64,000 nt of DNA from Priestia megaterium (GTDB lineage: Bacteria > Bacillota > Bacilli > Bacillales > Bacillaceae_H): positions 248,001 through 312,000 of the forward strand of contig VTEF01000003.1 of NCBI GenBank assembly GCA_008180335.1, read 5' to 3'. Positions 25,522 to 34,377 of the stretch are shown in pieces. Under the pieces are notes generated by a model. That model was not told the origin of the DNA. It ran no database searches and saw only the letters and a program-made list of their open reading frames with translations. A program made the translations under genes and the position numbers. The stretch's first letter is position 1. Every line of letters begins with the position of its first letter.

Positions 25522-26721
25522 CTACTGCTTCTCTTTGCTATTAACTCCCTGTTGTATAATTGATTCTCCATATTTTTTCTTTAAATGCTCTAAAGTTTTA
25601 AAAAGCGGTTCTTTTGCAGCTTCTTGTTCATATGTAAATAAATCTAATTGCTTCATCACTTTTGTACTAGGCGTCACTTGTAAGGCGGTAATTCCAAGAA
25701 GCCTAATAGGATCACCATTCCAATGTTTTTGAAATAAATTTGTTGCATGATGAAACAAATCTTTTTTCTCATTTACTGCATTAGAAATTGTTTTACTTCT
25801 GGTAATGGTCTTAAAATTACTATAACGAATGGTTAGCTGAATGGTCGTCGTAACTACTTTTTTTTGCTTCATTCTTTCACTTACTGAAACTGCTAATTTT
25901 TCTAAAATCAAAGCTGCGTCACGCTCATCTGTCGCATTAGTTGATAATGTCGTAGAGTTACCGATTGACTTAAACTCTGAAGTTCGGTTAGGATTAACAG
26001 CACGATCATCAACTCCATTTGCTCTTTCTTTCATTATTATACCTTTTACACCTAGTATATTTTTTAATAGAACATCTCCAGCTTTAGCTAGCTCTCCAAT
26101 TGTTTTAATATTGACATCATAAAGCTTCTCTGCTATTTTTTGGCCAATTCCATGCATATCTACAACAGGCTTTGGCCATAAGCATGTTTCAATATCACGT
26201 TTTCTTAATACTGTAATTCCTAAAGGCTTTTTCATATCACTAGCTGTTTTTGCTAGAAATTTATTAGGCGCAATGCCAATTGAAACAGGAATCTTAAGTT
26301 CTGCTAAAATAGTTTGCTGAATTTTATTAGCAATCTCTAACGGAGATCCTTGTTCAAAACAATTTGTAATATCAAGGTACCCTTCATCAATCGAAGCTGG
26401 CTCTAATAGCGGAGAAATGGTTAATAGATAATTAAACATATTTGTTGAAACTTCGCGATATAATGGAAAATCTGGTTTTAGGACATGTAGTTCTGGGCAT
26501 TTCTTCTTCGCTTCCCACAAGGGCATTGGTGCATACACCCCTTGCTTTCGAGCTGTGTAATTACATGTCACAACGATACCTCTTCTTTCTTTCGGGTTGC
26601 CTGCAATAGCAACCGGCCGATTCGCTAAAGACGGATTACGAGCTGTCTCAGCTGATGCATAAAAAGCATTTGCATCAATATGAAGAATTACTTTTCCGTT
26701 TTTGGGATACATTGCTTTCAT
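25522..26721 (-). CDS. dinB: DNA polymerase IV (Y-family translesion polymerase)
   Basis: The 399-residue Y-family polymerase has the catalytic motifs ILHIDANAFYAS (residues about 12-23) and ASIDEGYLD (about 110-118). A helix-hairpin-helix thumb follows (MHGIGQKIAEKLYD; LKNILGVKG). The C-terminal QLDLFTYE (about 370) fits a beta-clamp-binding motif. It copies past damaged bases at low fidelity. AAGGTGATAGT precedes the ATG. A LexA-like dyad just after a TATAAT hexamer suggests SOS control. It is monocistronic and divergent from a DedA gene. Confidence 0.94.
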   Translation of the reverse strand: MKAMYPKNGKVILHIDANAFYASAETARNPSLANRPVAIAGNPKERRGIVVTCNYTARKQGVYAPMPLWEAKKKCPELHVLKPDFPLYREVSTNMFNYLLTISPLLEPASIDEGYLDITNCFEQGSPLEIANKIQQTILAELKIPVSIGIAPNKFLAKTASDMKKPLGITVLRKRDIETCLWPKPVVDMHGIGQKIAEKLYDVNIKTIGELAKAGDVLLKNILGVKGIIMKERANGVDDRAVNPNRTSEFKSIGNSTTLSTNATDERDAALILEKLAVSVSERMKQKKVVTTTIQLTIRYSNFKTITRSKTISNAVNEKKDLFHHATNLFQKHWNGDPIRLLGITALQVTPSTKVMKQLDLFTYEQEAAKEPLFKTLEHLKKKYGESIIQQGVNSKEKQ

Positions 26722-26761
26722 ACTATCACCTTACATCATTTTAGTTGATTATTCACCAATA

Positions 26762-26775
26762 AGAATATACGTTCT
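26762..26775 (-). promoter_or_regulatory. Degenerate LexA/SOS box before dinB
   Basis: The dyad AGAATATACGTTCT matches the B. subtilis LexA core GAAC-N4-GTTC in all but one half-site position. It lies directly downstream of TATAAT (minus strand) and about 40 bases before dinB. Confidence 0.55.
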
Positions 26776-26908
26776 TATTATATCGAACAAAACGCTACTT
26801 TAACATATTTTAGAAGCTTTTTCTTAAAGTCCTGATGTAAAATACTTGTTCTTACTATGAGCAAACTAGTTAGCAGTTTCGTATACTACATGGAAAGGAG
26901 GAACGACG

Positions 26909-27487
26909 TTGATTGAGTATTTATTAACTCAAATTGAGGAACTTGGCTATGGCTATTTCTTTTTTATGATGTTGATAGGCGCAAATTTAACTCCTATCCC
27001 AGATCCTGTCTATATTATGTTAGCCGGCAGCCAATCTAATTCACCAGCTTTTCAATATATGCCAGCTTTTTTATTAACCTATAGCGGAATGATGGCTAGC
27101 TTATATATCAAATTTTTGTTTGGTAAGCTCTTTTCTAAACAAGCTACACATTTTTTAAAAAGACAAAAATGGCGAAAAAATGTAATTAAAATAGAAGAAA
27201 CGATTCATGCATATGGTTCCTATGCGATTATCGCAAGCTTTTTTCTGCCAGGCATGCGTCATATAATGCCTATTTTTCTAGGCACGACCGGTATGCGACA
27301 TCGTCAATATGTATTTGTTTCATTTTCTTTTGGCTTTATTTGGACGCTTGCTTTATTTGTTGCTGGTGCTATGCTAAACGGCTCTTCTTCTTATGTTCAT
27401 GTCATTAATGTTACAATTGCTTTTATTTTTATTGGCCTTATGTTTTCTCTCTATCAAAAACGAAAGCTGCATAGAAAACAACAATAG
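26909..27487 (+). CDS. DedA/VTT-family membrane protein
   Basis: This 192-residue protein has four to five membrane segments and the DedA-type features: an N-terminal re-entrant hydrophobic stretch (GANLTPIPDPVYIMLAG), the FLPGMRH motif (about residue 115) and GTTGMRHRQYVFVSFSFGFIW. DedA/VTT proteins are lipid scramblases or flippases that recycle undecaprenyl phosphate or phospholipids. The start is TTG, placed seven bases after AAAGGAGG. No operon partner is present. Confidence 0.82.
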   Translation: MIEYLLTQIEELGYGYFFFMMLIGANLTPIPDPVYIMLAGSQSNSPAFQYMPAFLLTYSGMMASLYIKFLFGKLFSKQATHFLKRQKWRKNVIKIEETIHAYGSYAIIASFFLPGMRHIMPIFLGTTGMRHRQYVFVSFSFGFIWTLALFVAGAMLNGSSSYVHVINVTIAFIFIGLMFSLYQKRKLHRKQQ

Positions 27488-27573
27488 CGTGTTAAAAGAG
27501 TACATACTCTTCTAGTACGCTATTGACATCGTAGTACTTAAAGATTGTAAGAGTTTTCCGCTTTCTAGTAACA

Positions 27574-28785
27574 TTATTTATTTAGATTAATTTCGTTATT
27601 TATCAGTTCAATCATCTGCTGTACATTGATGATACCTATATTTCCATCTTTGCGTTTTCTTACAGATAACGAATCACTATCCCTCTCTTTATCACCAATA
27701 ACAACCATATAAGGAGTTTTTTTCATTTCAGCTTCTCTAATTTTGAGTCCTATCTTTTCAATTCTGTCATCAACTTCTACACGATATCCAGCTGATTCTA
27801 ACTGATATTTAACTTGATATGCATATTCAATATGAGCATCAGCAATTGGTAATACTTTCACTTGAACCGGAGCTAACCAAAGTGGAAATTCTCCACCAAA
27901 ATGCTCTATTAAGATGGCCATAAATCTCTCAACAGAACCATAAATTGCTCTATGAATCATTACCGGATGGTGAGGTTTGTTATCTTCTCCAATGTAAGTA
28001 CAATTAAATTTTTCAGGCATTTGAAAATCTAGTTGCACTGTTCCACATTGCCAGCTTCGTCCAAGCGAGTCTAAAATATGGAAATCAATTTTTGGCCCAT
28101 AAAAAGCACCGTCTCCATGATTAACTTGATAATTCAACTTTTTTTCTTTTAAGACAGATTCTAATGCTGCTTCTGCCTGATCCCATATTTCTACAGATCC
28201 CATAAATTCTTCTGGTCGTGTCAATAATTCTACCTTATAACTAAACCCAAATTGAGTATAAAAATCATCAATAAAAGATAAAACTTGACTAATTTCTGAT
28301 TCAATTTGATGCATCTGAACAAATAAATGTGCATCATCCTGAGTAAAAGAACGAACTCTTAAAAGGCCGTTTAACGAGCCTGAAAGCTCATGGCGATGTA
28401 CTAATCCAAGCTCTGCAAATCGGATTGGAAGCTCTCGATAACTTCTTCGTTTACTGTTAAAAATCAAAATAGCTCCAGGACAATTCATTGGTTTGATTGC
28501 ATAATTTTGTTCATCTACATTAGAAAAATACATATTTTCATGATAGTGCTGCCAGTGTCCTGACTGTTCCCAAAGCTCTTTCTTCATCATAATTGGTGTT
28601 TTAATCTCTTGATATCCTGCTTTTGAATGTTTTTCTTTCCAATAACTCTCTAATTCATTTCGAACAGCCATTCCGTTTGGTAAGAAAAATGGCATACCTG
28701 GAGCCTCCTCCATTGAAATAAATAACTCTAATTCTTGACCTAATTTTCGATGGTTTCTTTTTTCAATTTCAGGCTGATTTAACAT
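27574..28785 (-). CDS. Short threonyl-tRNA synthetase lacking TGS and editing domains
   Basis: The ~403-residue protein starts exactly where the catalytic domain of full-length ThrRS begins (NHRKLGQELELFISMEEAPGMPF). It has the class II core with zinc ligands (Cys in KPMNCPG, His in LVHRHE, His in VMIHRA), motif 2 RSFTQDDAHLF, motif 3 GSVERFMAILIEHFGGEFP, and the anticodon-binding domain (about 300-400). The N-terminal ~240 residues (TGS and editing) are absent, so it cannot clear Ser-tRNA(Thr) in cis. GAGGAG before the ATG at 28785 supports this start, and the sequence before it is the T-box leader, not lost coding sequence. Two tandem T-boxes imply induction on threonine starvation, as for B. 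subtilis thrZ. Confidence 0.9.
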   Translation of the reverse strand: MLNQPEIEKRNHRKLGQELELFISMEEAPGMPFFLPNGMAVRNELESYWKEKHSKAGYQEIKTPIMMKKELWEQSGHWQHYHENMYFSNVDEQNYAIKPMNCPGAILIFNSKRRSYRELPIRFAELGLVHRHELSGSLNGLLRVRSFTQDDAHLFVQMHQIESEISQVLSFIDDFYTQFGFSYKVELLTRPEEFMGSVEIWDQAEAALESVLKEKKLNYQVNHGDGAFYGPKIDFHILDSLGRSWQCGTVQLDFQMPEKFNCTYIGEDNKPHHPVMIHRAIYGSVERFMAILIEHFGGEFPLWLAPVQVKVLPIADAHIEYAYQVKYQLESAGYRVEVDDRIEKIGLKIREAEMKKTPYMVVIGDKERDSDSLSVRKRKDGNIGIINVQQMIELINNEINLNK

Positions 28786-28822
28786 TTTTACTCCTCCTCT
28801 AAATAATAATGATTCAAACATA

Positions 28823-29060
28823 AAAAAACGCACTCATCCCTACAAAGGGACGAATGCGGTCGTGGTACCACCCTAATTTCGCAAGGCATAGAAATATGCA
28901 TTACGCTCAAAAAGATAACGGATTTCCCGATCATGGTTACTCTGCTTCACATTTCCCCATAATAGCTCCAAGGTGGTAAACCATTTCCTTTCCTTAAGGG
29001 CTTTCAGCCAATGGCCCTATTCTCTGATAAGAAACCGAAAAATGATTCATGTCCTTTTCA
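28823..29060 (-). promoter_or_regulatory. T-box riboswitch, proximal copy
   Basis: The minus strand carries the T-box core AGGGTGGTACCACG (28860-28873) followed by a terminator stem and TTTTTTT (28822-28856). The stem I to III region upstream includes ACC triplets in GTTTACCACCTTGG, a plausible threonine specifier. It lies just before the short thrS. It is nearly identical to the distal copy, with one difference in about 135 bases of stem I-III. Confidence 0.9.
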
Positions 29061-29335
29061 TTGCATAACGATTTAATTTTAAAAGCAAAAAGCCGCATTC
29101 ATCCCTATAAAAGGGACGAATGCGGCCGTGGTACCACCCTAATTTCATAAAACACAAAAATGTGTATTACGCTCAAAAAGATAACGGATTTCCCGATCAT
29201 GGTTACTCTGCTTCACATTTCCCCATGATAGCTCCAAGGTGGTAAACCATTTCCTTTCCTTAAGGGCTTTCAGCCAATGGCCCTATTCTCTGATAAGAAA
29301 CCGAAAAATGATTCATGTCCTTTTCATCGCTCAAA
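28850..29335 (-). repeat. 266-bp tandem duplication of the T-box leader
   Basis: The GGTACC hexamers lie at 28864 and 29130 and the ATAACGGATTTC block at 28915 and 29181, both 266 bases apart. The stem I-III portions differ at one position in my reading, while the segment before the antiterminator differs more. Confidence 0.85.
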
Positions 29336-29340
29336 AAATA
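29089..29340 (-). promoter_or_regulatory. T-box riboswitch, distal copy
   Basis: The same leader unit recurs 266 bases upstream, with its own AGGGTGGTACCACG core (29126-29139) and its own terminator stem with T-run (29088-29125). Tandem T-boxes make induction need two readthrough events, giving a tighter response to uncharged tRNA(Thr). Confidence 0.9.
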
Positions 29341-29359
29341 TCATTATTTATTAAAAATG

Positions 29360-29389
29360 ATTATACTGTATAATTATTACAAAAGTCAA
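29360..29389 (-). promoter_or_regulatory. Sigma-A promoter of the thrS leader
   Basis: On the minus strand TTGACT (29384-29389), an 18-base spacer and TATAAT (29360-29365) lie about 25 bases before the distal T-box. Confidence 0.75.
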
Positions 29390-29429
29390 GAAAATATTTC
29401 AAATATTTGTAAATAAAAGATATAATCAC

Positions 29430-29903
29430 TTACATATATTGTTTTATAAATATTTTACGCGCTCTGTATAAAGAAGATTTTAATGTTGTCATCTTCATAT
29501 CTAACTGTTGAGCAATTTCTTCGTATTTAAACCCTAATCCGTATTTTAAAATGAGTAAATGCCTATATTGTGGTTGAAGTTTGTTCAGTATCATCCGGCA
29601 CTCATTTGTTTCTTCATTTTGAAGTAGGATTTCAACTGGTGAAGACAATTGAAATTCAGGTTCTTTATAAGTTGCTATATATCGATCTTTTACTATTTTT
29701 TTCCTTCCTAAATCACAGCGTTTATTCAGTGCAACGCGAAACATCCATGCTTTTATTTTCAAAGGATCGACTATATGCTTATTTTCTAAATATTTCACTG
29801 CCACCTCTTGAGTAATATCCTCAGCATCTTGTTTATTAACTCCATTTTTTAGCAAATAGGCCAACACTTGATTTAAATAACATTGAAATTCCTCGTCGCA
29901 CAT
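29430..29903 (-). CDS. ECF-like RNA polymerase sigma factor
   Basis: The 157-residue protein has only sigma regions 2 and 4. Region 2 spans about 15-65 (NKQDAEDITQEVAVKYLEN; KIKAWMFRVALNKRCDLGRK) and region 4 about 105-155 (LNKLQPQYRHLLILKYGLGFKYEEIAQQL, then the HTH MKMTTLKSSLYRARKIF). It starts 15 bases after the stop of the ABC permease, so it belongs to the GntR-ABC operon. No anti-sigma gene is adjacent. The permease's large extracytoplasmic domain could take that role, but this is speculation. Its own targets are unknown. Confidence 0.82.
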   Translation of the reverse strand: MCDEEFQCYLNQVLAYLLKNGVNKQDAEDITQEVAVKYLENKHIVDPLKIKAWMFRVALNKRCDLGRKKIVKDRYIATYKEPEFQLSSPVEILLQNEETNECRMILNKLQPQYRHLLILKYGLGFKYEEIAQQLDMKMTTLKSSLYRARKIFIKQYM

Positions 29904-29918
29904 ATTTTTTCTCCCCTA

Positions 29919-31919
29919 TTACTTTAATCTTTCTTTCACAAACTCAGGAATATTCTCCTCTGTGAAAATTTTAACTTCCGGTGAACTGCTATCTTTATAA
30001 TAGAATCCGACCAAATAAGGTCCATTGTGATTCCAAGCAGCTTTTTCTAGCGCCTCTTCAATTTTGGCCTCTTCTTTAAATTGTATTACCTTGTCAGTTT
30101 TAGAAAGGCGTGAAAAGTGCTCATCCGCATAAAAATCTGGAGCATGTTGCTCTGGATTTTTAATTACGACTACTTTTGAAATTTCTTTTGGTAAAATCCG
30201 AGTTTCTTCATACAAATCATGTTTTTTTAGCCAAGCAGCTACTTCGTCATATGACTTTTCCCAACTTGCCCATGTAAGACGTTTCCCTTCATTATCTAAA
30301 AACTCAATGGATGCCCATGAATCCCGCTTACGGGACATATCCTCAAAAGTATCATTTTTCATCGATAGTTTGATGACATTTACAAACTCTTCAATGAGTT
30401 TAGGATCTGTAATTCTAGCTTCTTTTGCATTCTGGCCTTCTGCATGGATTACCACTTCTGTTACTTGACTAAAATCCTTTTTTCTTAAAAACGGGTGGAA
30501 GTTTTCTTTAAATTCATTTGTTTCTACAATCGTTTTATACAGCGGTCGATAAGAATTAAATTCCAATTCATACTCGCGTACAACTTGTTTCCCATTTGCC
30601 AATTTATAGGCAAAGACAGCTGTACGAACTTTATCAGAATTTCGTTCTGATGGCTTCACGCGAACTTGATCTTTTGCAAGCTGCTCATGTAGCTTTCTAA
30701 TCGCTACTATTGACTCTTTGCTTTCGTAGTAATACGGCGGCTGGTACTCTCCTTCATACTCTTCATTCTCATAATTTTGAGGATCCTCTGTTAATGGATA
30801 TATAGCTTCATCAAAGTAAACACCTTTAATTTCACTTTCTTCCGGCACATTTGCCTGATAACCAAACATATCTAGATTAATGAAGGCAGCGATAATTGTT
30901 GCAATACCTGCAAATACAAGATAGCCTTTCCATTTATGCAGCACACGCCATGTTTTGTTTAAAACAATTTGCGCAGTAATATAGCCAATAATTGAACCTA
31001 ATATATATCCGAAAATCATCCATGAAAAGGATTGCTGAATTTCACCAAAGTAAACGCCTCCTAATAGCATGGCACACAAGGTTACACCATACACAAAGAT
31101 CGGTTTTAACCAGCGAAATGCAATGCTTTGCGTTGCAGATTCAATATCTCGCTTACGGTAAGAAATGAACCCAACTGCGTAAAAAATAACAATTAAAGCA
31201 AGATAAAACCAGATATTAACGCTTAACTGCATTTTTATCAATAATCTTGTTGCGTTTATATACGGAAAAATATTCTCAAGATTTTGGTTTATATAAAAGT
31301 TATACGCAAATCCATGCCAATAAAAATTGATATTTGTAAGAACTAATACAGCAAGGCCTCCTGGTAATAAAAATAAAATATATAAAAAGATTCCTTGTAA
31401 AACAGACATTCCTGTAAACATTCCGACCGCTACTGTTCCAAAGAACACAAATAAATTAAACATGATCGTGTAACTGGCCCATAATATTACGTCCTTTAAG
31501 GTGTAAAGGTCAGCTGTGTTTAACATTCCTTTTATTAACCCAACAATAATAGCTGTAATTAACACAGGAACAATAAGCAGAATTGAACCAATGAATATAT
31601 TTTGATGGAACAATGTTTCTCTTCGAACAGGTAAACTATGAATATAGTCTGCGGAAGCTTTGGTTTGAATATAGCGAAATAAGAAAATACCAAGTAATAC
31701 AGGGACTGTAAATATAAAGACAATTTGTATACCGTCAAAAAGCTCAAAAAGTGTTTTTGGTTTTGTTAGATAGATATTAACCTCGCCTGTATACTTCATA
31801 ATAAGCTGAAGAGGTACGGCAAATAGTAATAGAAGGAAGTAAATTAAACCAATCCAACCCGCATTGCGAAAGGATTGCACCCACATCCCTCGATTAAACG
31901 ATGATGTTTTCGATTTCAT
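29919..31919 (-). CDS. ABC-2-type permease with large extracytoplasmic domain
   Basis: About nine membrane helices fill the first ~355 residues. A ~310-residue soluble domain follows, which by topology lies outside the membrane. The C-terminal half is rich in charged residues and contains motifs such as SWASIEFLDNEGKRL. Together with the overlapping ATPase and GntR genes it resembles the B. subtilis Ytr/Yhc ABC transporters linked to cell-envelope stress. I chose ATG at 31919 because GGGGG lies at proper distance; the frame is open up to 31940. It overlaps the ATPase gene by 26 bases. Confidence 0.8.
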   Translation of the reverse strand: MKSKTSSFNRGMWVQSFRNAGWIGLIYFLLLLFAVPLQLIMKYTGEVNIYLTKPKTLFELFDGIQIVFIFTVPVLLGIFLFRYIQTKASADYIHSLPVRRETLFHQNIFIGSILLIVPVLITAIIVGLIKGMLNTADLYTLKDVILWASYTIMFNLFVFFGTVAVGMFTGMSVLQGIFLYILFLLPGGLAVLVLTNINFYWHGFAYNFYINQNLENIFPYINATRLLIKMQLSVNIWFYLALIVIFYAVGFISYRKRDIESATQSIAFRWLKPIFVYGVTLCAMLLGGVYFGEIQQSFSWMIFGYILGSIIGYITAQIVLNKTWRVLHKWKGYLVFAGIATIIAAFINLDMFGYQANVPEESEIKGVYFDEAIYPLTEDPQNYENEEYEGEYQPPYYYESKESIVAIRKLHEQLAKDQVRVKPSERNSDKVRTAVFAYKLANGKQVVREYELEFNSYRPLYKTIVETNEFKENFHPFLRKKDFSQVTEVVIHAEGQNAKEARITDPKLIEEFVNVIKLSMKNDTFEDMSRKRDSWASIEFLDNEGKRLTWASWEKSYDEVAAWLKKHDLYEETRILPKEISKVVVIKNPEQHAPDFYADEHFSRLSKTDKVIQFKEEAKIEEALEKAAWNHNGPYLVGFYYKDSSSPEVKIFTEENIPEFVKERLK

Positions 31920-32799
31920 AGCCAACATCCCCCATTTCATAAATGAAAATTTCTTCTAACGTCAACGGTAAAATATCAAAGATAAGCGGTTTATATGAAC
32001 GAATTCTCGACACTAGTTTATCTTGTTTGCCACGGACAATACAAAGCTGTACACTGCCTCTTTGCTCTTCATATAGAATCTCTAAATCTTCATAAAAGGC
32101 AAGTGGAACATCTCTGTCAAATGCTACTTGAATTTTATGAACATCGGATTTTAAATCATCAAGCTCTTTCTCAATTAATAACTGGCCTTGATGAAGGATT
32201 CCGACGTGATCGCACAAATCTTCCACTTCTCGGAGGTTATGAGATGAAATCAAGATGGTCATTTGACGTTCAGCGACATCTTGCACAAGTAGATTTTTAA
32301 TTTTTCGGCGCATCACTGGATCTAGTCCATCTAGCGGCTCATCTAAAATCAAAACATCAGGCATCGCAGATAAAGCAAGCCAAAATGCTACCTGCCGCTG
32401 CATGCCTTTTGACATACGATGAACTTTTTTATGTAATTCAATTGGAAATGCTTCGTGAAGCTTTTGAAATCGTTCTTCGTCCCAAGTTGGATACACACTG
32501 CGATAAAAGTTAGCAAGCTGTTTAATGGTAGATTGCGGAAAAAAATAAAGTGCATCCGGGAGAAAAATGATTCGCTTTTTTAGTTCTGTATTTTCAAAAA
32601 CAGGCTGTTCATCAATTAAAACTTGCCCTTGATCTTGCTTATAGATGCCAGCAATCGTTTTTAATAACGTAGTTTTCCCCGCTCCGTTTGATCCAAGCAG
32701 TCCATAGATCGAACCTTTTTTCACATGTAGTGTTACTTGCTTTAAAGCTTCCATATCTTCACCTTCGAACTCTTTACAAAGTCCAGTTATTTCAATCAC
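31894..32799 (-). CDS. ABC transporter ATP-binding protein
   Basis: This 301-residue cytoplasmic ATPase has Walker A GLLGSNGAGKTTLLK (about residue 36), a signature HRMSKGMQRQVAF, and Walker B VLILDEPLDGLDP, plus the H-loop SSHNLREVE. The signature differs from the classical LSGGQ, as is common in YtrB-type subunits. Its start (GTG with GGAGGG) overlaps the GntR gene by eight bases, and its end overlaps the permease, so the genes are translationally coupled. It powers the membrane protein encoded next. Confidence 0.92.
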   Translation of the reverse strand: MIEITGLCKEFEGEDMEALKQVTLHVKKGSIYGLLGSNGAGKTTLLKTIAGIYKQDQGQVLIDEQPVFENTELKKRIIFLPDALYFFPQSTIKQLANFYRSVYPTWDEERFQKLHEAFPIELHKKVHRMSKGMQRQVAFWLALSAMPDVLILDEPLDGLDPVMRRKIKNLLVQDVAERQMTILISSHNLREVEDLCDHVGILHQGQLLIEKELDDLKSDVHKIQVAFDRDVPLAFYEDLEILYEEQRGSVQLCIVRGKQDKLVSRIRSYKPLIFDILPLTLEEIFIYEMGDVGYEIENIIV

Positions 32800-33181
32800 G
32801 AGTATTCCCTCCTTTTACCGTTTGTTCAGCTTGTGAAATAAGTGACAGAATTTCATTTTTATCCATCCCTAAATACATCGCTTCAGCAATAATCTTCACT
32901 AATTCTTCTTTCATCTTTTTCACCTTCTCGTTATTTAATGTGTTCGATTGCGGCGTTACAAAGCTTCCCTTTCCTGGCACTGAATATATATAGTTTTGGC
33001 GTTCTAACTCACGGTAAGCTTTTTGAATTGTATTTGGATTGATTGTTAATTCTTTAGCCAGTAAACGCACCGATGGCAACTGTTGATCTGCTTTAAAGAT
33101 TTCATGAATAATGAGCTCTTTCAATTTATCTACCAATTGCTCATAAATCGGCTTTCGATTACGAATGTCCAATTCAAACAT
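32792..33181 (-). CDS. GntR-family (YtrA-like) regulator
   Basis: This 129-residue protein has an N-terminal winged helix (residues about 10-75: PIYEQLVDKLKELIIHEIF, LPSVRLLAKELTINPNTIQKAYRELERQNYIYSVPGKGSFV). A short helical C-terminus, typical of the YtrA subfamily, follows. It is the first gene of the operon and probably represses it. GGGAGG precedes the ATG. GTATTA repeats between the promoter and this gene are candidate operators. Confidence 0.9.
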   Translation of the reverse strand: MFELDIRNRKPIYEQLVDKLKELIIHEIFKADQQLPSVRLLAKELTINPNTIQKAYRELERQNYIYSVPGKGSFVTPQSNTLNNEKVKKMKEELVKIIAEAMYLGMDKNEILSLISQAEQTVKGGNTRD

Positions 33182-33218
33182 AGTCTGCCTCCCTTCTATT
33201 GTTAAAATCGTATGATAT

Positions 33219-33254
33219 GTATTAAGTGTATTAACTGTATTATTATCCGTATTA
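33219..33254. repeat. Four phased GTATTA repeats (candidate GntR operators)
   Basis: GTATTA occurs at 33219, 33228, 33237 and 33249, that is at intervals of 9, 9 and 12 bases. The array lies between the -10 hexamer and the GntR start codon, where a repressor would block transcription. Confidence 0.6.
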
Positions 33255-33261
33255 CAGTTTT

Positions 33262-33289
33262 ATTATAGCTGCATTTTTTGAAAAAACAA
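33262..33289 (-). promoter_or_regulatory. Sigma-A-type promoter of the GntR-ABC-sigma operon
   Basis: On the minus strand TTGTTT (33284-33289), a 16-base spacer and TATAAT (33262-33267) lie about 80 bases before the GntR start. Confidence 0.65.
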
Positions 33290-33457
33290 GTACTTTTTTT
33301 ACGTTTGTTACAAAGAAAACAAAAAAACAGCATATTATCATGCTGTTTTATAAAAAGATAGATCCGAATTTATTTACACTTTTCTCTTAGTTTTCAATAA
33401 TATAAATCTAGCAATAAAAGATTACTGACGCTTTAAAATAGAATTGAAGTCATTAAA

Positions 33458-34240
33458 TTACGCTCGTTCTTGCATTTGCCGTACTATTGATGTAATGATC
33501 GTTCTTGGCGCAAATCGAACGGCTCCCGCTAAAATTTTATTTTTCAGACCAGGTATAATGACTGTTTTTCCACTTTTAAATCCTTTGTAACCAATTTCAG
33601 CAACTGTTTTAACATCCATTACACCGCTTTTGAACAATTTAGATTCCTTCAGGTTAGCTCGATCTGAGAATCCTGTTTCTGTTGGTCCGGGGCATAGTGC
33701 GGATACTGTAATATTTGTATCTTTTAATTCATTTTCTAAGGCTTCTGTAAAAGATAAAACATATGCTTTCGTTGCATAGTATACAGCCATTAGCGGTCCT
33801 GGCTGGAAAGCAGCAGTTGAAGCAACATTTAAAATGCCGCCTTTGTTTTGCTTAATCATATCGGGTAAAAATAATTTTGTCATGTATGTGAGCGATTTAA
33901 CATTTAAATCAATCATATTTAGCTCATCTTCTAAGTCTGTTTCTAAAAATTCTCCGAATAAACCAAAACCTGCATTGTTTATCAGAATGTCCACTCTCAT
34001 GTTATTTTGCTTGATAAGCTTATACACTTCCTGAATTTCACTTTCTTTTGAAAGATCTTTTTGAATAACAAAAACGCTTCCTCCATATTGCTTCTCCAAA
34101 TCGTTTTTGATCTCAGTTAATTTCGTTAAGCTGCGTGCAACCATCACAATATTATAGCCATCTTTTGCATAATGATAAGCCAGCTCTTTTCCAATTCCAG
34201 AAGAAGCGCCAGTAATTAGCACCGTTTCTTTTTCCATCAT
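33458..34240 (-). CDS. Short-chain dehydrogenase/reductase
   Basis: The ~260-residue classical SDR has the nucleotide motif LITGASSGIGKELAYHYA (TGxxxGIG). It also has NNAGFG, the catalytic Ser in NVASTAAF, and YYATKAYVLSFTEAL (YxxxK). The substrate and cofactor preference are unknown. ATG at 34240 has GAGGG at five bases; the in-frame GTG at 34252 overlaps that site. It is not obviously linked to its neighbours. Confidence 0.9.
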   Translation of the reverse strand: MMEKETVLITGASSGIGKELAYHYAKDGYNIVMVARSLTKLTEIKNDLEKQYGGSVFVIQKDLSKESEIQEVYKLIKQNNMRVDILINNAGFGLFGEFLETDLEDELNMIDLNVKSLTYMTKLFLPDMIKQNKGGILNVASTAAFQPGPLMAVYYATKAYVLSFTEALENELKDTNITVSALCPGPTETGFSDRANLKESKLFKSGVMDVKTVAEIGYKGFKSGKTVIIPGLKNKILAGAVRFAPRTIITSIVRQMQERA

Positions 34241-34377
34241 ACATTCCCTCACTTTTTAGTCAGTAAAAACTAAATGTTTAAACACTTAAACATTTAAACT
34301 TTTATCTAAAATTTAATACATTAAACAGTTTAAGTCAACTAAAAAGCAACTCTTTGCTGTAGGTCATTCACTATCCA

